Source: JBBQYA01 sp031412335
Lineage (GTDB): Bacteria; Bacteroidota; Bacteroidia; Sphingobacteriales; Sphingobacteriaceae
Assembly: GCA_031412335.1 (NCBI GenBank)
Contig: JANOCT010000032.1
Span: 1 to 64,000, forward strand
DNA length: 64,000 nt
Direction: 5' to 3'
A program made the translations under genes and the position numbers. Below are positions 53,393 to 62,956 of this stretch, piece by piece (within the stretch, counting starts at the first letter, position 1; each line of letters starts with the position of its first letter). The notes under the pieces were generated by a model. It saw nothing but the letters and a program-made list of their open reading frames with translations, ran no database searches and was not told the origin of the DNA.

Positions 53393-54301
53393 CTAAAATG
53401 AAACTTTTGCACCTAATCGATAACCGTTTTTTATCATATCCTGAATACCATATTGATACAAAAAATAAAAATTGGTTTGCCTAAAGTTTTGTGATATTTC
53501 TGCACGTATAATTTTAGGCTTATCACCATTATCTATCCAACCATTGTAACCACTATATGAAAATATAAGCGAGGAGGATTTATAGTAAACGGAACTTTTC
53601 AAACCAAACAAAAATGCATCATTTTGTACATTCAGTTTTTGTTGCCAAGCATAAAATCCTAACAATGTACCAGCCTTTATTTTAAAACCTTTTTCATTCT
53701 TATATATGGTTTTATCGGCTGCAACATCAAAAATATAACCAGGTGCGTTTATATGTCGGGCATTTTCTAATCCCTTTCCGGTGGTTGTTTTAAATGTAAT
53801 TCCCAAATTGGCATCTGGCAGCCAATTATTTTTTTCTTGTAGCAATTGCACAATTGTTCCAAAATATAAATCACCGCCAGCATATCCTTTTCCTTTTTGA
53901 GGCAAAATTTTACGTTCATCTAAAATACTCTGATTCATTTCAAAATGCTCTAAAGGTCGCCAATATGATGTTAAAGCAATTTTGCCCGAAGCAAATGGTA
54001 AGGTAAGCTGGTGATAGGTATTAGCTGTTTTTTCTCCAGGTTGTTGGTAGTATTCAACAGCATTTTCAAAAATAATTTTGTTTGATATTTTACCATCTCT
54101 TAAATATGGGACAGGTAAAGCACCCGGACCCAAAAAACCAGAAGATGTAATGATGTAGCTTTCTGGCGTTGAAACACCATCCCAATTAACCAAAGTTGCC
54201 CATCTTTCAAATTCTGATTGTTGGGCAAATAATTGAGTAACGCAAAAATATTGCAGAATTAAAAAATTAAACAGAAAATATACTTTTTGACGTTTGAACA
54301 T
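53393..54301 (-). CDS. Outer-membrane beta-barrel-like protein, unknown function
   Basis: 302 residues with a signal peptide (about 1-26, ending QLFAQ). The body has alternating polar/aromatic segments of strand length (LTLPFASGKIALTSYW, IKAGTLLGFYAWQQ, FLFGLKSSVYYKSSSLIFSYSGYN, FYFLYQYGIQDM) and ends GAKVSF with a terminal phenylalanine. These are signs of an outer-membrane barrel of about 10-12 strands. I do not recognise the family. It is convergent with the helicase gene and divergent from the AsmA-like gene. Confidence 0.65.
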   Translation of the reverse strand: MFKRQKVYFLFNFLILQYFCVTQLFAQQSEFERWATLVNWDGVSTPESYIITSSGFLGPGALPVPYLRDGKISNKIIFENAVEYYQQPGEKTANTYHQLTLPFASGKIALTSYWRPLEHFEMNQSILDERKILPQKGKGYAGGDLYFGTIVQLLQEKNNWLPDANLGITFKTTTGKGLENARHINAPGYIFDVAADKTIYKNEKGFKIKAGTLLGFYAWQQKLNVQNDAFLFGLKSSVYYKSSSLIFSYSGYNGWIDNGDKPKIIRAEISQNFRQTNFYFLYQYGIQDMIKNGYRLGAKVSF

Positions 54302-54318
54302 GAATTGCTTTTTGTTTT

Positions 54319-54352
54319 TTGAAAAGATACAAAGCTTTTAATACTATTTTTG
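54319..54352 (+). promoter_or_regulatory. Promoter of the AsmA-like gene
   Basis: TTG (54319-54321), 23 bases, then TATTTTTG (54345-54352), a perfect -7. The ATG is at 54377, 25 bases downstream. Confidence 0.5.
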
Positions 54353-54376
54353 AAACTCGAAATAAACTATTGAATC

Positions 54377-57076
54377 ATGATCAAAAAAATAATTATTGGT
54401 ATTACACTATTTGTTGTATTGGTATTTGCAGCACTTTTGGCCGCTCCATTTTTGTTTAAAGACCAGATAGTTGAAAAAGTAAAAACGATTATTAACAAAA
54501 ACGTAAATGCAAAAGTAAACTTTGATGAAGTAAATATTGGGATTATTAAAAGTTTTCCTAACCTGAATTTTGGTTTAACGAATTTACAAATAATTGGAAT
54601 TGACACGTTTGCTACAGATACGTTGGTGAAAATGAAAGAATTATATGTGGTAGTTGATATCATGACAGTGATTAAAAAACAACCGATTGTGGTTAAATCT
54701 TTTGAACTCACAGAACCTAATTTGTATGTACGTGTGCTTAAAAGTGGAAAAGCAAATTACGATATTGTAAAAGCGGATAGTAACGCCACCGAATCTTTAG
54801 ATACTGCTACTACTCCATTTAAAGTTGGTTTGCAAAGTTATTCGATTAAAAGTGGAAACTTACGATATGATGATGCCTCGCTTGGTTTTGATATGTTATT
54901 GAAAAATTTTGATCATAAAGGTACCGGAGATTTTACCCAAGATTTATTTACGTTAACAACAGAATCGGGCATTGATCAATTGAGTGTAAGCTACGGGGGT
55001 GTGAATTATTTGGTGAAGACAAAAACAAAAGCAAAAGTGCCCATTGCTATTGATATGCCTAATATGAAATTCACTTTTACCGATAATGAGATTGAATTAA
55101 ATGAATTGATTTTGAAGTTTGCCGGAACTATTGCCATGCCTAGTGATGATATTGCTATGGATATAACTTTTGACGCAGCTAAATCTGATTTTAAAAACTT
55201 TCTTTCTTTAATTCCAGCAGTATATGCCTCATCTTTTGATAAACTTACGGCGAATGGAAAATTTGCTATAAATGGTTTTGCTAAAGGCATTTATAATGAA
55301 AAATCCTTGCCTTCATTTGATATTAATATGTTGATAGAAAACGGTTCGTTTAAATATCCAGATCTGCCTAAAGGAATTAACAATGTTCAGGTTTCGGCAA
55401 ATATTTCTAACAAAGATGGAAATCTCAATAGTACAATTGTATCAATACCAAAAGGGCATATTGAATTTGGTACTGACCCGTTTGATTTCCGTTTGCTGTT
55501 GAAAACTCCAACAACAGATCCGGATATTGATATGGCAGTAAAAGGAAAAATTGATTTGGCAGAAATTACACGGATGATACCGCTTGAAGGAACCAAACTT
55601 GAGGGAGTATTAAATGCTGATATACAAGCAAAAGGAAAAATGTCGGCAGTAGAAAAAGGAAATTATGATCAGTTTTATTCTGCGGGAACTTTATCCGTTG
55701 CTAATTTAATTTATCAATCCAAAGATGTACCCGCAGCGGTCAATATTCCATCAGCTGCATTTACATTCAATCCTAAAAATATAACGGTTACAAACTTCGA
55801 TGCAAAAGTTGGAAAAAGCGACTTTAAGGCAAATGGTACACTGGATAATTATTTAGGATATTTATTTAAAGAGCAACCTATTAAAGGAAACTTTATATTA
55901 AAATCTAATTTGATAGATGTAAATGAATTAATAGGTCCTGAAACCGCAACTACAACTACTAATGAAGAAAGTGCTCCTTTGGAGATTGTAGAAGTACCTG
56001 CTAACATTGATTTTGTTTTAAAATCTGATCTTGCAAAAGTTTTATATGACAATCAAGTTTTTGAAAATCTGACCGGAGAAATTGTTGTTAGAAATAGTGC
56101 ATTAAATTTTAATTCTGTTAAGTTGAATACGCTTGGAGCAGCTATTGCGATGAATGGAAATTACACGAGCATTGATCCGCAAAAGCCAGCTATGAATCTG
56201 GATTTAGGAATACAAAATCTGGATATACAAAAAGCATTTACAACTTTCAGTACTGTGAAAGCAATGGCACCAATTGCCAAATACACCACTGGTTTATTCA
56301 ATGGAACGATGAATTTCAGTACAGATTTTGGAAAAGATATGATGCCATTGATGAATACAGTAGGTGCAAAAGGAACATTAAACATTTTGAAAGCCATTGT
56401 TGGAGGAGGTTTTGAACCATTGAACAAATTGGCTTCTCAACTAAAAATGGATAAGTACAAACAGTTAAATATTAACAATGCAAAAATTGATTTTGTGGTA
56501 AATAACGGCAAAGTGATTATAAGCCCATTTGATATTAAACAAGGTAATATGAACATGAATGTTGCTGGAAGCAGTGGTTTTGACCAATCATTGGATTATG
56601 TTTTGAAACTAAAATTTCCTAGAGCTGAACTTGGCAACCAAGCAAATGAAGTGTTAAGTAATTTGAAAGCTAAATTAAATAAGCAAGGTGTTAATTACAA
56701 TGCAGCAGAAAATTTAAATGTTAATGCATTAATTGGTGGTTCTATTACAAATCCAACTGTGAAAATTTCTATGGCAGATTTGGCCGGAGGCTTAAAAGAT
56801 GCCGTAACTGATGCAATAGATGCAAAAAGAAAAGAACTCGAAGGCAAAGCAAAAGCGGAAGCTGAACGCTTAAAAGCTGAAGGAATAGCAAAAGCAAAAG
56901 AATTAGAAAATAAAGGAAGAGCAGAAGCTGACAGAATTAAAGCAGAAGCAGAAGCTAAAGCAAAAGCAGAAACGGATCGATTGAAAGAAGAGGCTAGAAA
57001 AAAATCGGAAGAGGCAAAAAAGAAAGCTGAGGAAGAAGCAAAGAAAAAACTAAAAAATTTGTTTAAAAAACCATAA
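54377..57076 (+). CDS. AsmA-like envelope protein with charged coiled-coil tail
   Basis: 899 residues. An N-terminal membrane segment (about 2-24) is followed by the AsmA-type beta-rich body: VNFDEVNIGIIKSFPNLNFGLTNLQIIG near the start, where the INIxxFPxLxLxLxNLxI pattern is characteristic. The AsmA-like C-terminal part is near 650-790 (ALIGGSITNPTVKISM). Such proteins form bridges that move or limit lipids between membranes. Unusually, residues about 805-899 are a K/E/A-rich coiled coil (KAKAEAERLKAEGIAKAKEL) ending in KKLKNLFKKP, which would sit in the periplasm. Confidence 0.82.
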   Translation: MIKKIIIGITLFVVLVFAALLAAPFLFKDQIVEKVKTIINKNVNAKVNFDEVNIGIIKSFPNLNFGLTNLQIIGIDTFATDTLVKMKELYVVVDIMTVIKKQPIVVKSFELTEPNLYVRVLKSGKANYDIVKADSNATESLDTATTPFKVGLQSYSIKSGNLRYDDASLGFDMLLKNFDHKGTGDFTQDLFTLTTESGIDQLSVSYGGVNYLVKTKTKAKVPIAIDMPNMKFTFTDNEIELNELILKFAGTIAMPSDDIAMDITFDAAKSDFKNFLSLIPAVYASSFDKLTANGKFAINGFAKGIYNEKSLPSFDINMLIENGSFKYPDLPKGINNVQVSANISNKDGNLNSTIVSIPKGHIEFGTDPFDFRLLLKTPTTDPDIDMAVKGKIDLAEITRMIPLEGTKLEGVLNADIQAKGKMSAVEKGNYDQFYSAGTLSVANLIYQSKDVPAAVNIPSAAFTFNPKNITVTNFDAKVGKSDFKANGTLDNYLGYLFKEQPIKGNFILKSNLIDVNELIGPETATTTTNEESAPLEIVEVPANIDFVLKSDLAKVLYDNQVFENLTGEIVVRNSALNFNSVKLNTLGAAIAMNGNYTSIDPQKPAMNLDLGIQNLDIQKAFTTFSTVKAMAPIAKYTTGLFNGTMNFSTDFGKDMMPLMNTVGAKGTLNILKAIVGGGFEPLNKLASQLKMDKYKQLNINNAKIDFVVNNGKVIISPFDIKQGNMNMNVAGSSGFDQSLDYVLKLKFPRAELGNQANEVLSNLKAKLNKQGVNYNAAENLNVNALIGGSITNPTVKISMADLAGGLKDAVTDAIDAKRKELEGKAKAEAERLKAEGIAKAKELENKGRAEADRIKAEAEAKAKAETDRLKEEARKKSEEAKKKAEEEAKKKLKNLFKKP

Positions 57077-57216
57077 AATCGGGAATTTATTTCTCAAAAA
57101 ATATTGATTTGTACTCTATGTATTCATTTTACTAAAAAAAGAATGCATTTTAACTTCGTTTTAATTCGGCTCGCATATTGTAAAGTTTCATCTTTAACCC
57201 TAAAACTTTTAAAACA

Positions 57217-57756
57217 ATGACAATCAATTCTACAAAAAAATCGGCATCTCTAATGGTGTTATTTTTCGCTTTTACTTATTTTCTTTCATCGTGTAGTCAA
57301 ACCCATTACCCAATGGCGAGAGTCGAGAAAAAGAATGTAGATAAAGTGGATAAATTAAACATAGAACCGAAACAAAAAATTAATGAAGTTCAACTAGATG
57401 TAGCAAAAGCAGAACAGGAGAAGAGTTCCTCTAACTCCGAAAAACAAGTTATTGCATCTTCAGAAACATCATCACAAACCCTGGCAATTGCAAGTGCATC
57501 CACTACAATTGCAGAACAAAAAACAATAACTCAATCTGCAAAGCAAAATTGGAAAGAAAAAATGCTGACTAAAAAAATCAACAGAATTCTGGAAAAAAAC
57601 TCAGCACCTGCTATTCAAAAAGGCAGTTACTTATACATAGGTATCGTGTTAGTGTTGGTTGGTTTAGTAGTTGGGCTGGTTTTTGGTAGTTTAGGTTACT
57701 TATTAGTTGTTATCGGTATTGTGGTAGCACTTATTGGTTTACTCACAAATAATTAG
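57217..57756 (+). CDS. Lipoprotein with C-terminal membrane hairpin
   Basis: 179 residues. The signal ends FLSSC with the lipidation cysteine near residue 26. A polar, serine/lysine-rich linker follows to about residue 130. Then GSYLYIGIVLVLVGLVVGLVFGSL and LVVIGIVVALIGLL form two membrane segments at the C-terminus. This pattern is common in small Bacteroidota lipoproteins without a defined role. It is followed by a terminator. Function unknown. Confidence 0.65.
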   Translation: MTINSTKKSASLMVLFFAFTYFLSSCSQTHYPMARVEKKNVDKVDKLNIEPKQKINEVQLDVAKAEQEKSSSNSEKQVIASSETSSQTLAIASASTTIAEQKTITQSAKQNWKEKMLTKKINRILEKNSAPAIQKGSYLYIGIVLVLVGLVVGLVFGSLGYLLVVIGIVVALIGLLTNN

Positions 57757-57776
57757 TACACTTCTTAGTAAAATTT

Positions 57777-57810
57777 AATCCGCTTTGCAAAACAAGGCGG
57801 ATTTTTTTTG
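57777..57810 (+). terminator. Rho-independent terminator after the lipoprotein
   Basis: AATCCGCTTTG (57777-57787) pairs with CAAGGCGGATT (57793-57803, one G-T pair), with a five-base loop and a run of T to about 57809. Confidence 0.85.
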
Positions 57811-57831
57811 TTTATGGTAACAGCAATCCTA

Positions 57832-57863
57832 TTGAGGTAAAACCATTAAAACGAATACTTTTG
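57832..57863 (+). promoter_or_regulatory. Promoter of rbfA
   Basis: TTG (57832-57834), 21 bases, then TACTTTTG (57856-57863), a perfect -7. The ATG is at 57904. Confidence 0.5.
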
Positions 57864-57903
57864 CAGAAATAAATTTTAATCGCAAGGATTAACGAATAGA
57901 GAC

Positions 57904-58269
57904 ATGGAATCGAAACGACAACAAAAATTTGCAAAAGTAATACAGAAAGAACTAGGAGAACTTTTTCAACGTGAAATGAATTTGCTGATACCGAATGTAT
58001 TAATTACCATAACTAAAGTACGAGTAACCCCCGATCTTTCAATTGCTAAAGTATATTTAAGCCTTCTTACCACCCGAAATATTCCTGAAACGATTAAAGA
58101 AATCAGATCACATACAAAGGAAGTTCGCTTTAAACTCGGAGCAAAAATAAAAGATCAAGTAAGAGTAATTCCAGCTCTTGACTTTTTTCTAGACGATTCA
58201 TTGGATTACGCCGAAAAAATGGATAAATTATTCAGTGATTTACAGATTCCAAAAGATGAAATTGAATAA
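57904..58269 (+). CDS. rbfA: Ribosome-binding factor A
   Basis: 121 residues. KH-like fold protein that helps 30S subunit maturation. The sequence has RQQKFAKVIQKELGELFQRE, then ITKVRVTPDLSIAKVYLS and LDFFLDDSLDYAEKMDKLF, all characteristic. It is followed without a gap by the hemolysin III-like gene. Confidence 0.95.
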   Translation: MESKRQQKFAKVIQKELGELFQREMNLLIPNVLITITKVRVTPDLSIAKVYLSLLTTRNIPETIKEIRSHTKEVRFKLGAKIKDQVRVIPALDFFLDDSLDYAEKMDKLFSDLQIPKDEIE

Positions 58270-58905
58270 ATGAAAAGATTTGTCCGCGAACCTGGAAACT
58301 TTCTAACCCATTTTATTCCTGCTTTACTTACCATTCCGGCAGCAGTTATTATGGTATCTTCTGCTACTAATTCAGAAAAATTTTATTCTGCTTTAATTTT
58401 CGGTGTAGCATTCATTATACTATTTTTTACTAGTTCGCTATACCATAGTGTACCTCGTACGCAAAAAGGCATTGATAACTGGCGAACAGTAGATTTTTGC
58501 GCTATTTATATCATGATTGCCGGCAGCTATACTCCTACCATTGTTGTGCTATTTGAAGGTTGGCAACAATGGCTAATGCTTTTCATTATTTGGGGAATCG
58601 CGTTGGCGGGTATAATTTTAAAGCTTGGTGGTAAAATTCAAAACCCAAAAGTTTCTCTCGGTATTTACATTGCCATGGGTTGGCTGGTAATTTTTGTAAT
58701 CAATGAATTATTAAAATCACTGCCGCCAGAAGCCCTATATTGGTTTTTCGCTGGTGGTATTTCGTACATGATTGGAACAGTGTTTTTCTATTATGACAAA
58801 CCTTGGATCGAAGATTATTTTGGTTGTCATGAAGTTTGGCATATTTGTGTTTTTGGCGGTGCTGCCTCACATTATGTGTATAATTTACAATATTTGATTA
58901 AGTAA
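58270..58905 (+). CDS. Hemolysin III/PAQR-family membrane protein
   Basis: 211 residues, seven membrane segments. The family motifs are FFTSSLYHSVPR, WRTVDFCAIYIMIAGSYTP and CHEVWHICVFGGAASHY, whose S, D and H residues form the metal site of PAQR-type hydrolases. The HlyIII name comes from a Bacillus protein; the activity in most bacteria is unproven. It begins directly after the rbfA stop and should be co-translated. Confidence 0.9.
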   Translation: MKRFVREPGNFLTHFIPALLTIPAAVIMVSSATNSEKFYSALIFGVAFIILFFTSSLYHSVPRTQKGIDNWRTVDFCAIYIMIAGSYTPTIVVLFEGWQQWLMLFIIWGIALAGIILKLGGKIQNPKVSLGIYIAMGWLVIFVINELLKSLPPEALYWFFAGGISYMIGTVFFYYDKPWIEDYFGCHEVWHICVFGGAASHYVYNLQYLIK

Positions 58906-58912
58906 TTTTGTA

Positions 58913-59227
58913 CTAGATCTGAACTTTTGGGTCAATTTCAGCAGCCCAAGCCATAATACCACCTTTCAAATTATACAAATTAGTTAACCCTAATTCTCGC
59001 TCCAATTGCATAATTGCAGCTGCACTTCTTGCACCCGACCGACAATGAATGATTACTTGCTTATGCTTATCAATACTTCTAGCTTCTAATAAAACATTGG
59101 CTAATGGAATATTTAACCCTTCCAGATTTCCAGTTTCATATTCAAACACCTCTCTAACATCTACTAATTGAAAATCTTCGCCAGCAGCAATTTTATCTCT
59201 TAGTTCAAATACTGTTACTTCTTTCAT
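58913..59227 (-). CDS. Single-domain rhodanese
   Basis: 104 residues. Rhodanese fold with VDVREVFEYETGNLEGLNIPL, the active-site loop IHCRSGARSAAA (catalytic cysteine near 62) and a C-terminal GGIMAWA. It is a cytosolic sulfur-transfer protein of the GlpE/PspE type. Convergent with the hemolysin III-like gene. Donor and acceptor are unknown. Confidence 0.93.
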   Translation of the reverse strand: MKEVTVFELRDKIAAGEDFQLVDVREVFEYETGNLEGLNIPLANVLLEARSIDKHKQVIIHCRSGARSAAAIMQLERELGLTNLYNLKGGIMAWAAEIDPKVQI

Positions 59228-59247
59228 TTTCTAAAATTTTAGCAAAA

Positions 59248-59757
59248 CTATAAATTCTTCATCATAATAAAGTCATTCAACCAAAACTTGTCTAAAGCAA
59301 TATCAACGGTTTCTATAATTTCAAAACCATTTTTTTCATAAAAAAGCTTGGCATTATTTGCTCTGTTAACATTTAGCTTCAGTTTGGTAATCCCTTTTTC
59401 TTTACATTTTTCTATTATGTCATTCAATAATAATTGCCCTAAACCTTTTTTGTGTTGCTCATGCAAAACGTAAATTTTTTCCAATTTGGCGGTTCTATTT
59501 TCAGTATTAAATGTCCAAGCTGCAAATCCAGCTGGCTTATCTTCCAAATAAATTAATAAAAATCCGCAACCCAATTGCATTTGTTTTACCAATGATTGCT
59601 GATTGTACATCAGATTCAACATGTAATTGATTTGCTCTTTTGAAATAATGGATTTATAAGTAATCGGCCATATTTGATTAGCTAATTGTTCAATTATTAA
59701 TGCATCATCTTTATTTGCTATTCTTATATAAGCCGAGTTTGATAATTGATTTTTCAA
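59248..59757 (-). CDS. GNAT-family N-acetyltransferase
   Basis: 169 residues. The fold is visible as IRIANKDDALIIEQLANQIW, then LEKIYVLHEQHKKGLGQLLL (acetyl-CoA pyrophosphate loop, Q/R-x-x-G-x-G) and LNVNRANNAKLFYEKNGFEII. Cytosolic. It resembles small-molecule or amino-group acetyltransferases with no assigned substrate. It is 20 bases from the rhodanese gene on the same strand. Confidence 0.88.
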   Translation of the reverse strand: MKNQLSNSAYIRIANKDDALIIEQLANQIWPITYKSIISKEQINYMLNLMYNQQSLVKQMQLGCGFLLIYLEDKPAGFAAWTFNTENRTAKLEKIYVLHEQHKKGLGQLLLNDIIEKCKEKGITKLKLNVNRANNAKLFYEKNGFEIIETVDIALDKFWLNDFIMMKNL

Positions 59758-59805
59758 TTTAGATCATTAATTTATTTCAACAATAAAAAACTAACAAGTT
59801 TTTTC

Positions 59806-62241
59806 TTAAAATTTAACTGAAACGCCCATCATAAAATTCCTTCCTGCTTGAGGATAATAAAAATTCTCAGTAATATTTTCTGATCCGGAAATATATGAAA
59901 ATGTATATCCATTCGCTTCATAATAATTATTTAAAACATTTTGAACTGTAAAAAACAAACCCAATTCTTTGGTAATATTCGATTTAACTAAATAATTAAA
60001 TCTTATATCATTTACTAAATATGGATGAATGCTCTTTTTTATATTCTCTGTATTATCTAAAAATTGCCGACTTACATATCGATTCATTAATGTTGCAGAA
60101 AATGCTTTTACCAAATTATATTTAATTTGTAAACCAGCGGTTAATGCCGGTGAAAATGAAATAGCAGAATTTGAAAACAATTCTTTTTGCTGACCTCCTA
60201 CATCATAATCATCAATAAAAGAAGTGAAATTTTTAATTCTATTTTCGCTAATTGTTGCATTGGCACTTATTTCAAGATCCTTATTTACACTATAATTTCC
60301 ACTTACTTCTAATCCAGTTCTATAACTTTTTGGAGTGTTTTGCCTAATATATGCACCCACATCATTTACTTGCCCAGTTAATACCAATTGATTTTTATAA
60401 TTCATGTAAAATAAATTTACTTCCATCCTGTATTTTTTTGAATTAATTCGATAGCCAGCCTCTAAATTATATAATCGTTCCGGCTTGGGTCTGCTTTGTA
60501 AAGTGCTATTGGTAAACTCTTCACGGTTTATTTCTTTATTGGAAATAGCTCCAGTTAAATATAAAGAAGTAGAATCATTTAAAATATAGGTTATTCCAAT
60601 TTTTGGATTAAAAAAATTCATCGGTTCTAATTTCAATAAAGTTGCATTAGCGGGTAGTACATTTTTATTCGTATAAGTTACTTTTCGATATTGCAAATCA
60701 GCAAATAAAATTGCTTTATTCTTTTTGTACGAAATTTTCGAATAGATAGTAAAGTCTGTTTTAAAAGCATCATCCTCATAATATTTTTTTCGAATACTAT
60801 CCGCAGCAACAACCTTACTCCAAATTAATTCACCATAATGTAAACCATTATATTCGTTGTAGCCACCTCCAGCAATTATTTCTATATTATTGTTAGGTTG
60901 ATAAGTAGTGCTAAAAGTTGTTCCATAAAAATAATTATCCAACCATCTTCTTCTTATAACATCTGATTGCAAAACCGTATCCATTCCAATTATTGCAGGC
61001 GAAAGAAAATAGGTAGCAAGATCATCTTGCTTTCTGTATTCTTCATAATATCCTTTTCCTCTAGTTAAGTGTAAAGCGATTTGCGCGTTTAGTTTTGAAC
61101 TAATTTGTCTGTTATAAAAAGTTTGATAATGATCTTGCTGATAATTATCGGTTTGATTATCATAGGTATAAAAATTATAATTCCTTCCTGAATTTCGAAG
61201 ATTGTTGGCGTCCTTTTCATCTAAATAATTGCGAGCAATAAAAGCAGAAATTGCCGCTGTATCATTATTAATTCTTGATTCCGGCACTCCATACCATGAT
61301 TGATATGTTTTTTCGGCACCAGAAAATATATTTACTTTAAAAAAATCTTTTTTTCCAATATGACTTAATGAGGTAAAAAAAGATTTTAGTTCAGAACTTC
61401 CCCGATCAATATATCCATCGGAAACAATCCGAGATAAACGACCATCAACACTCCAATTATTGTTTGTTAATCCGGTTCCAAAACTCAAAGTGTTTTTTAA
61501 GGTGTTGAAAGAACCTGTAGAAGAATTAATTTCTACATATGGATTTGTATTTATGGTTGTAGTTTGAATATTAATACTTGCTCCAAAAGCTGCAGAGCCA
61601 TTGGTCGAACTTCCAACGCCTCGTTGTATTTGCAACGAATTAATGGAAGAAGCAAAATCTGGCAGATTCACTAAAAAAAGATTCTGAGATTCTGAATCAT
61701 TATACGGAATTCCATTTATGGTCATATTAATTCGTGTGGCATCACTCCCTCTTATTCGTAATCCAGTATATCCAATTCCCGTTCCGGCGTCAGAATTAAC
61801 AACTACCGATGGTGTATTTTGCAAAAGGTAGGGTAAATCCTGCCCTGCATTATTTTCAGTTAACTCATTTTTGTTTAAATTAGAAAACGTACCTGCATCC
61901 AATTTTTTTGCTTTTATAGCCGATACAATCACTTCTTCCCGAATATTTACGGACGGTTTTAATTCTATCCTTATTATTTTAATCTCAGGAATTGTAATTC
62001 GTTGTTTAAATGTTTCATACCCAATGTTTGATACGATTATATCGTAAGTGCCTTCATCAACTTTATTGAAAATAAACTCTCCATTTACATCTGTTGAGGT
62101 TGAAAATTTAGAGTTTTGAAGGCTTACACTCGCTCCAAACAAAACTTTTTCAAAAGCAAATACTTTGCCTCTCATTTCAAATTGGGCATAAGCTAACCAT
62201 GGGCAAATAGCCATAGCAATTACTAAAATTAATTTTTTCAT
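59806..62241 (-). CDS. TonB-dependent receptor under TPP riboswitch control
   Basis: 811 residues from the ATG at 62241; an upstream ATG at 62286 would add MRLRIPVRLRFKKFY before a normal signal peptide and is not used here. The signal ends near WLAYAQ. A carboxypeptidase-like N-terminal domain follows (about 25-100, FEMRGKVFAFEKVLFGASVSL...GYETF). Next come the plug (LPYLLQNTPSVVVNSDAGTG, GLRIRGSDATRINMTINGIPYND) and a 22-strand-type barrel ending FMMGVSVKF. Because the leader is a TPP riboswitch, the likely cargo is thiamine or its phosphate, taken across the outer membrane with TonB-ExbBD energy. Confidence 0.92.
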   Translation of the reverse strand: MKKLILVIAMAICPWLAYAQFEMRGKVFAFEKVLFGASVSLQNSKFSTSTDVNGEFIFNKVDEGTYDIIVSNIGYETFKQRITIPEIKIIRIELKPSVNIREEVIVSAIKAKKLDAGTFSNLNKNELTENNAGQDLPYLLQNTPSVVVNSDAGTGIGYTGLRIRGSDATRINMTINGIPYNDSESQNLFLVNLPDFASSINSLQIQRGVGSSTNGSAAFGASINIQTTTINTNPYVEINSSTGSFNTLKNTLSFGTGLTNNNWSVDGRLSRIVSDGYIDRGSSELKSFFTSLSHIGKKDFFKVNIFSGAEKTYQSWYGVPESRINNDTAAISAFIARNYLDEKDANNLRNSGRNYNFYTYDNQTDNYQQDHYQTFYNRQISSKLNAQIALHLTRGKGYYEEYRKQDDLATYFLSPAIIGMDTVLQSDVIRRRWLDNYFYGTTFSTTYQPNNNIEIIAGGGYNEYNGLHYGELIWSKVVAADSIRKKYYEDDAFKTDFTIYSKISYKKNKAILFADLQYRKVTYTNKNVLPANATLLKLEPMNFFNPKIGITYILNDSTSLYLTGAISNKEINREEFTNSTLQSRPKPERLYNLEAGYRINSKKYRMEVNLFYMNYKNQLVLTGQVNDVGAYIRQNTPKSYRTGLEVSGNYSVNKDLEISANATISENRIKNFTSFIDDYDVGGQQKELFSNSAISFSPALTAGLQIKYNLVKAFSATLMNRYVSRQFLDNTENIKKSIHPYLVNDIRFNYLVKSNITKELGLFFTVQNVLNNYYEANGYTFSYISGSENITENFYYPQAGRNFMMGVSVKF

Positions 62242-62306
62242 ATAAAATTTTTTAAACCTGAGACGAACAGGGATACGCAGTCTCATTAATTGTTTAAAAA
62301 TTACCT

Positions 62307-62402
62307 TTTCCCTTCGCCGGCATTATCCGTATCAGGTTCAATGGGTATAATCTCAGCCCTGGTTTGTGTAGAAATTTTTCAATTTCTGACAAGGCACCCC
62401 TT
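62307..62402 (-). promoter_or_regulatory. TPP (THI-box) riboswitch
   Basis: The minus strand from 62402 reads GGGGTGCCTTG, an AT-rich hairpin CAGAAATTG...AATTTCT, then ACCAGGGCTGAGATTATACC, then CATTGAACCTGATACGGATA and ATGCCGGCGAAGGGA. The CTGAGA, ACC...GAACCTGAT and GCCGGCGNAGGGA blocks are the thiamine pyrophosphate aptamer core. It ends about 65 bases before the TonB receptor ATG, so it should switch that gene off when TPP is high, probably by blocking translation. Confidence 0.95.
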
Positions 62403-62411
62403 AAGAATGAA

Positions 62412-62419
62412 CAAATGTA
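62412..62419 (-). promoter_or_regulatory. -7 box driving the riboswitch and TonB receptor
   Basis: The minus strand reads TACATTTG, a perfect -7, overlapping the kinase stop region. It would start RNA near 62405, exactly at the aptamer's 5' end. No -33 TTG is clear. Confidence 0.45.
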
Positions 62420-62956
62420 TTACAATTTTCTGATTGCCATCATGGCTCTTTCCAATCTTTCGTTTTCGTTGCCCGAAATTATCTCATAGGCTACTCCCAA
62501 ATCATCTAATTCTTTTTTATATAAATCAAAAAAGTATTGGCGTTTATCAGGATGCTCACGCAATGGATCTTCTACCCAAGGCATATCAATGTCGGTAAGT
62601 AAATGCAAATCGTAATCGCGGTTTATTATTTGATTTTGAATCCACTCCGGACAAGAACCAAATTTATAATTCGACCAAATTTTTGAAACAATCAAATTGG
62701 TATCGCAAAACAAAAAGTCGTTTGCAGTAATCATTGCATCATCTTCCATTTCAAGTTGTTTTCTCGAAATTCTGAAAATATCAAACATGTTATACCGATA
62801 ATTTTGACTCGTTACGTATTCTCGGGCATATTCTTCTACCCAGTTGGTACGGTATTGAGTTGCTAATGATTGAGCCAAAGTAGATTTTCCTGTGCATTCA
62901 GGTCCAACAATAGCTATACTTTTAATTGATTTTGAGAGATCCATGTTTTTTTCCAT
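62420..62956 (-). CDS. NadR-like P-loop kinase
   Basis: 178 residues. P-loop IAIVGPECTGKSTLA near residue 16, then VEEYAREYVTSQNYRYN and LFCDTNLIVSKIW, with a late HPDKRQYFFDLYKKELDD. This is the ribosylnicotinamide-kinase (NadR C-terminal)/AAA_28 type. It overlaps the PnuC-type gene by about 43 bases (an alternative ATG four codons in also overlaps). Beside a thiamine-type riboswitch, its substrate may be thiamine rather than nicotinamide riboside. That is inference. Confidence 0.85.
   Translation of the reverse strand: MEKNMDLSKSIKSIAIVGPECTGKSTLAQSLATQYRTNWVEEYAREYVTSQNYRYNMFDIFRISRKQLEMEDDAMITANDFLFCDTNLIVSKIWSNYKFGSCPEWIQNQIINRDYDLHLLTDIDMPWVEDPLREHPDKRQYFFDLYKKELDDLGVAYEIISGNENERLERAMMAIRKL

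Noticed and set aside
62242..62286. Upstream ATG for the TonB receptor
   Set aside because: It adds 15 basic residues before a complete signal peptide and comes too close to the riboswitch.
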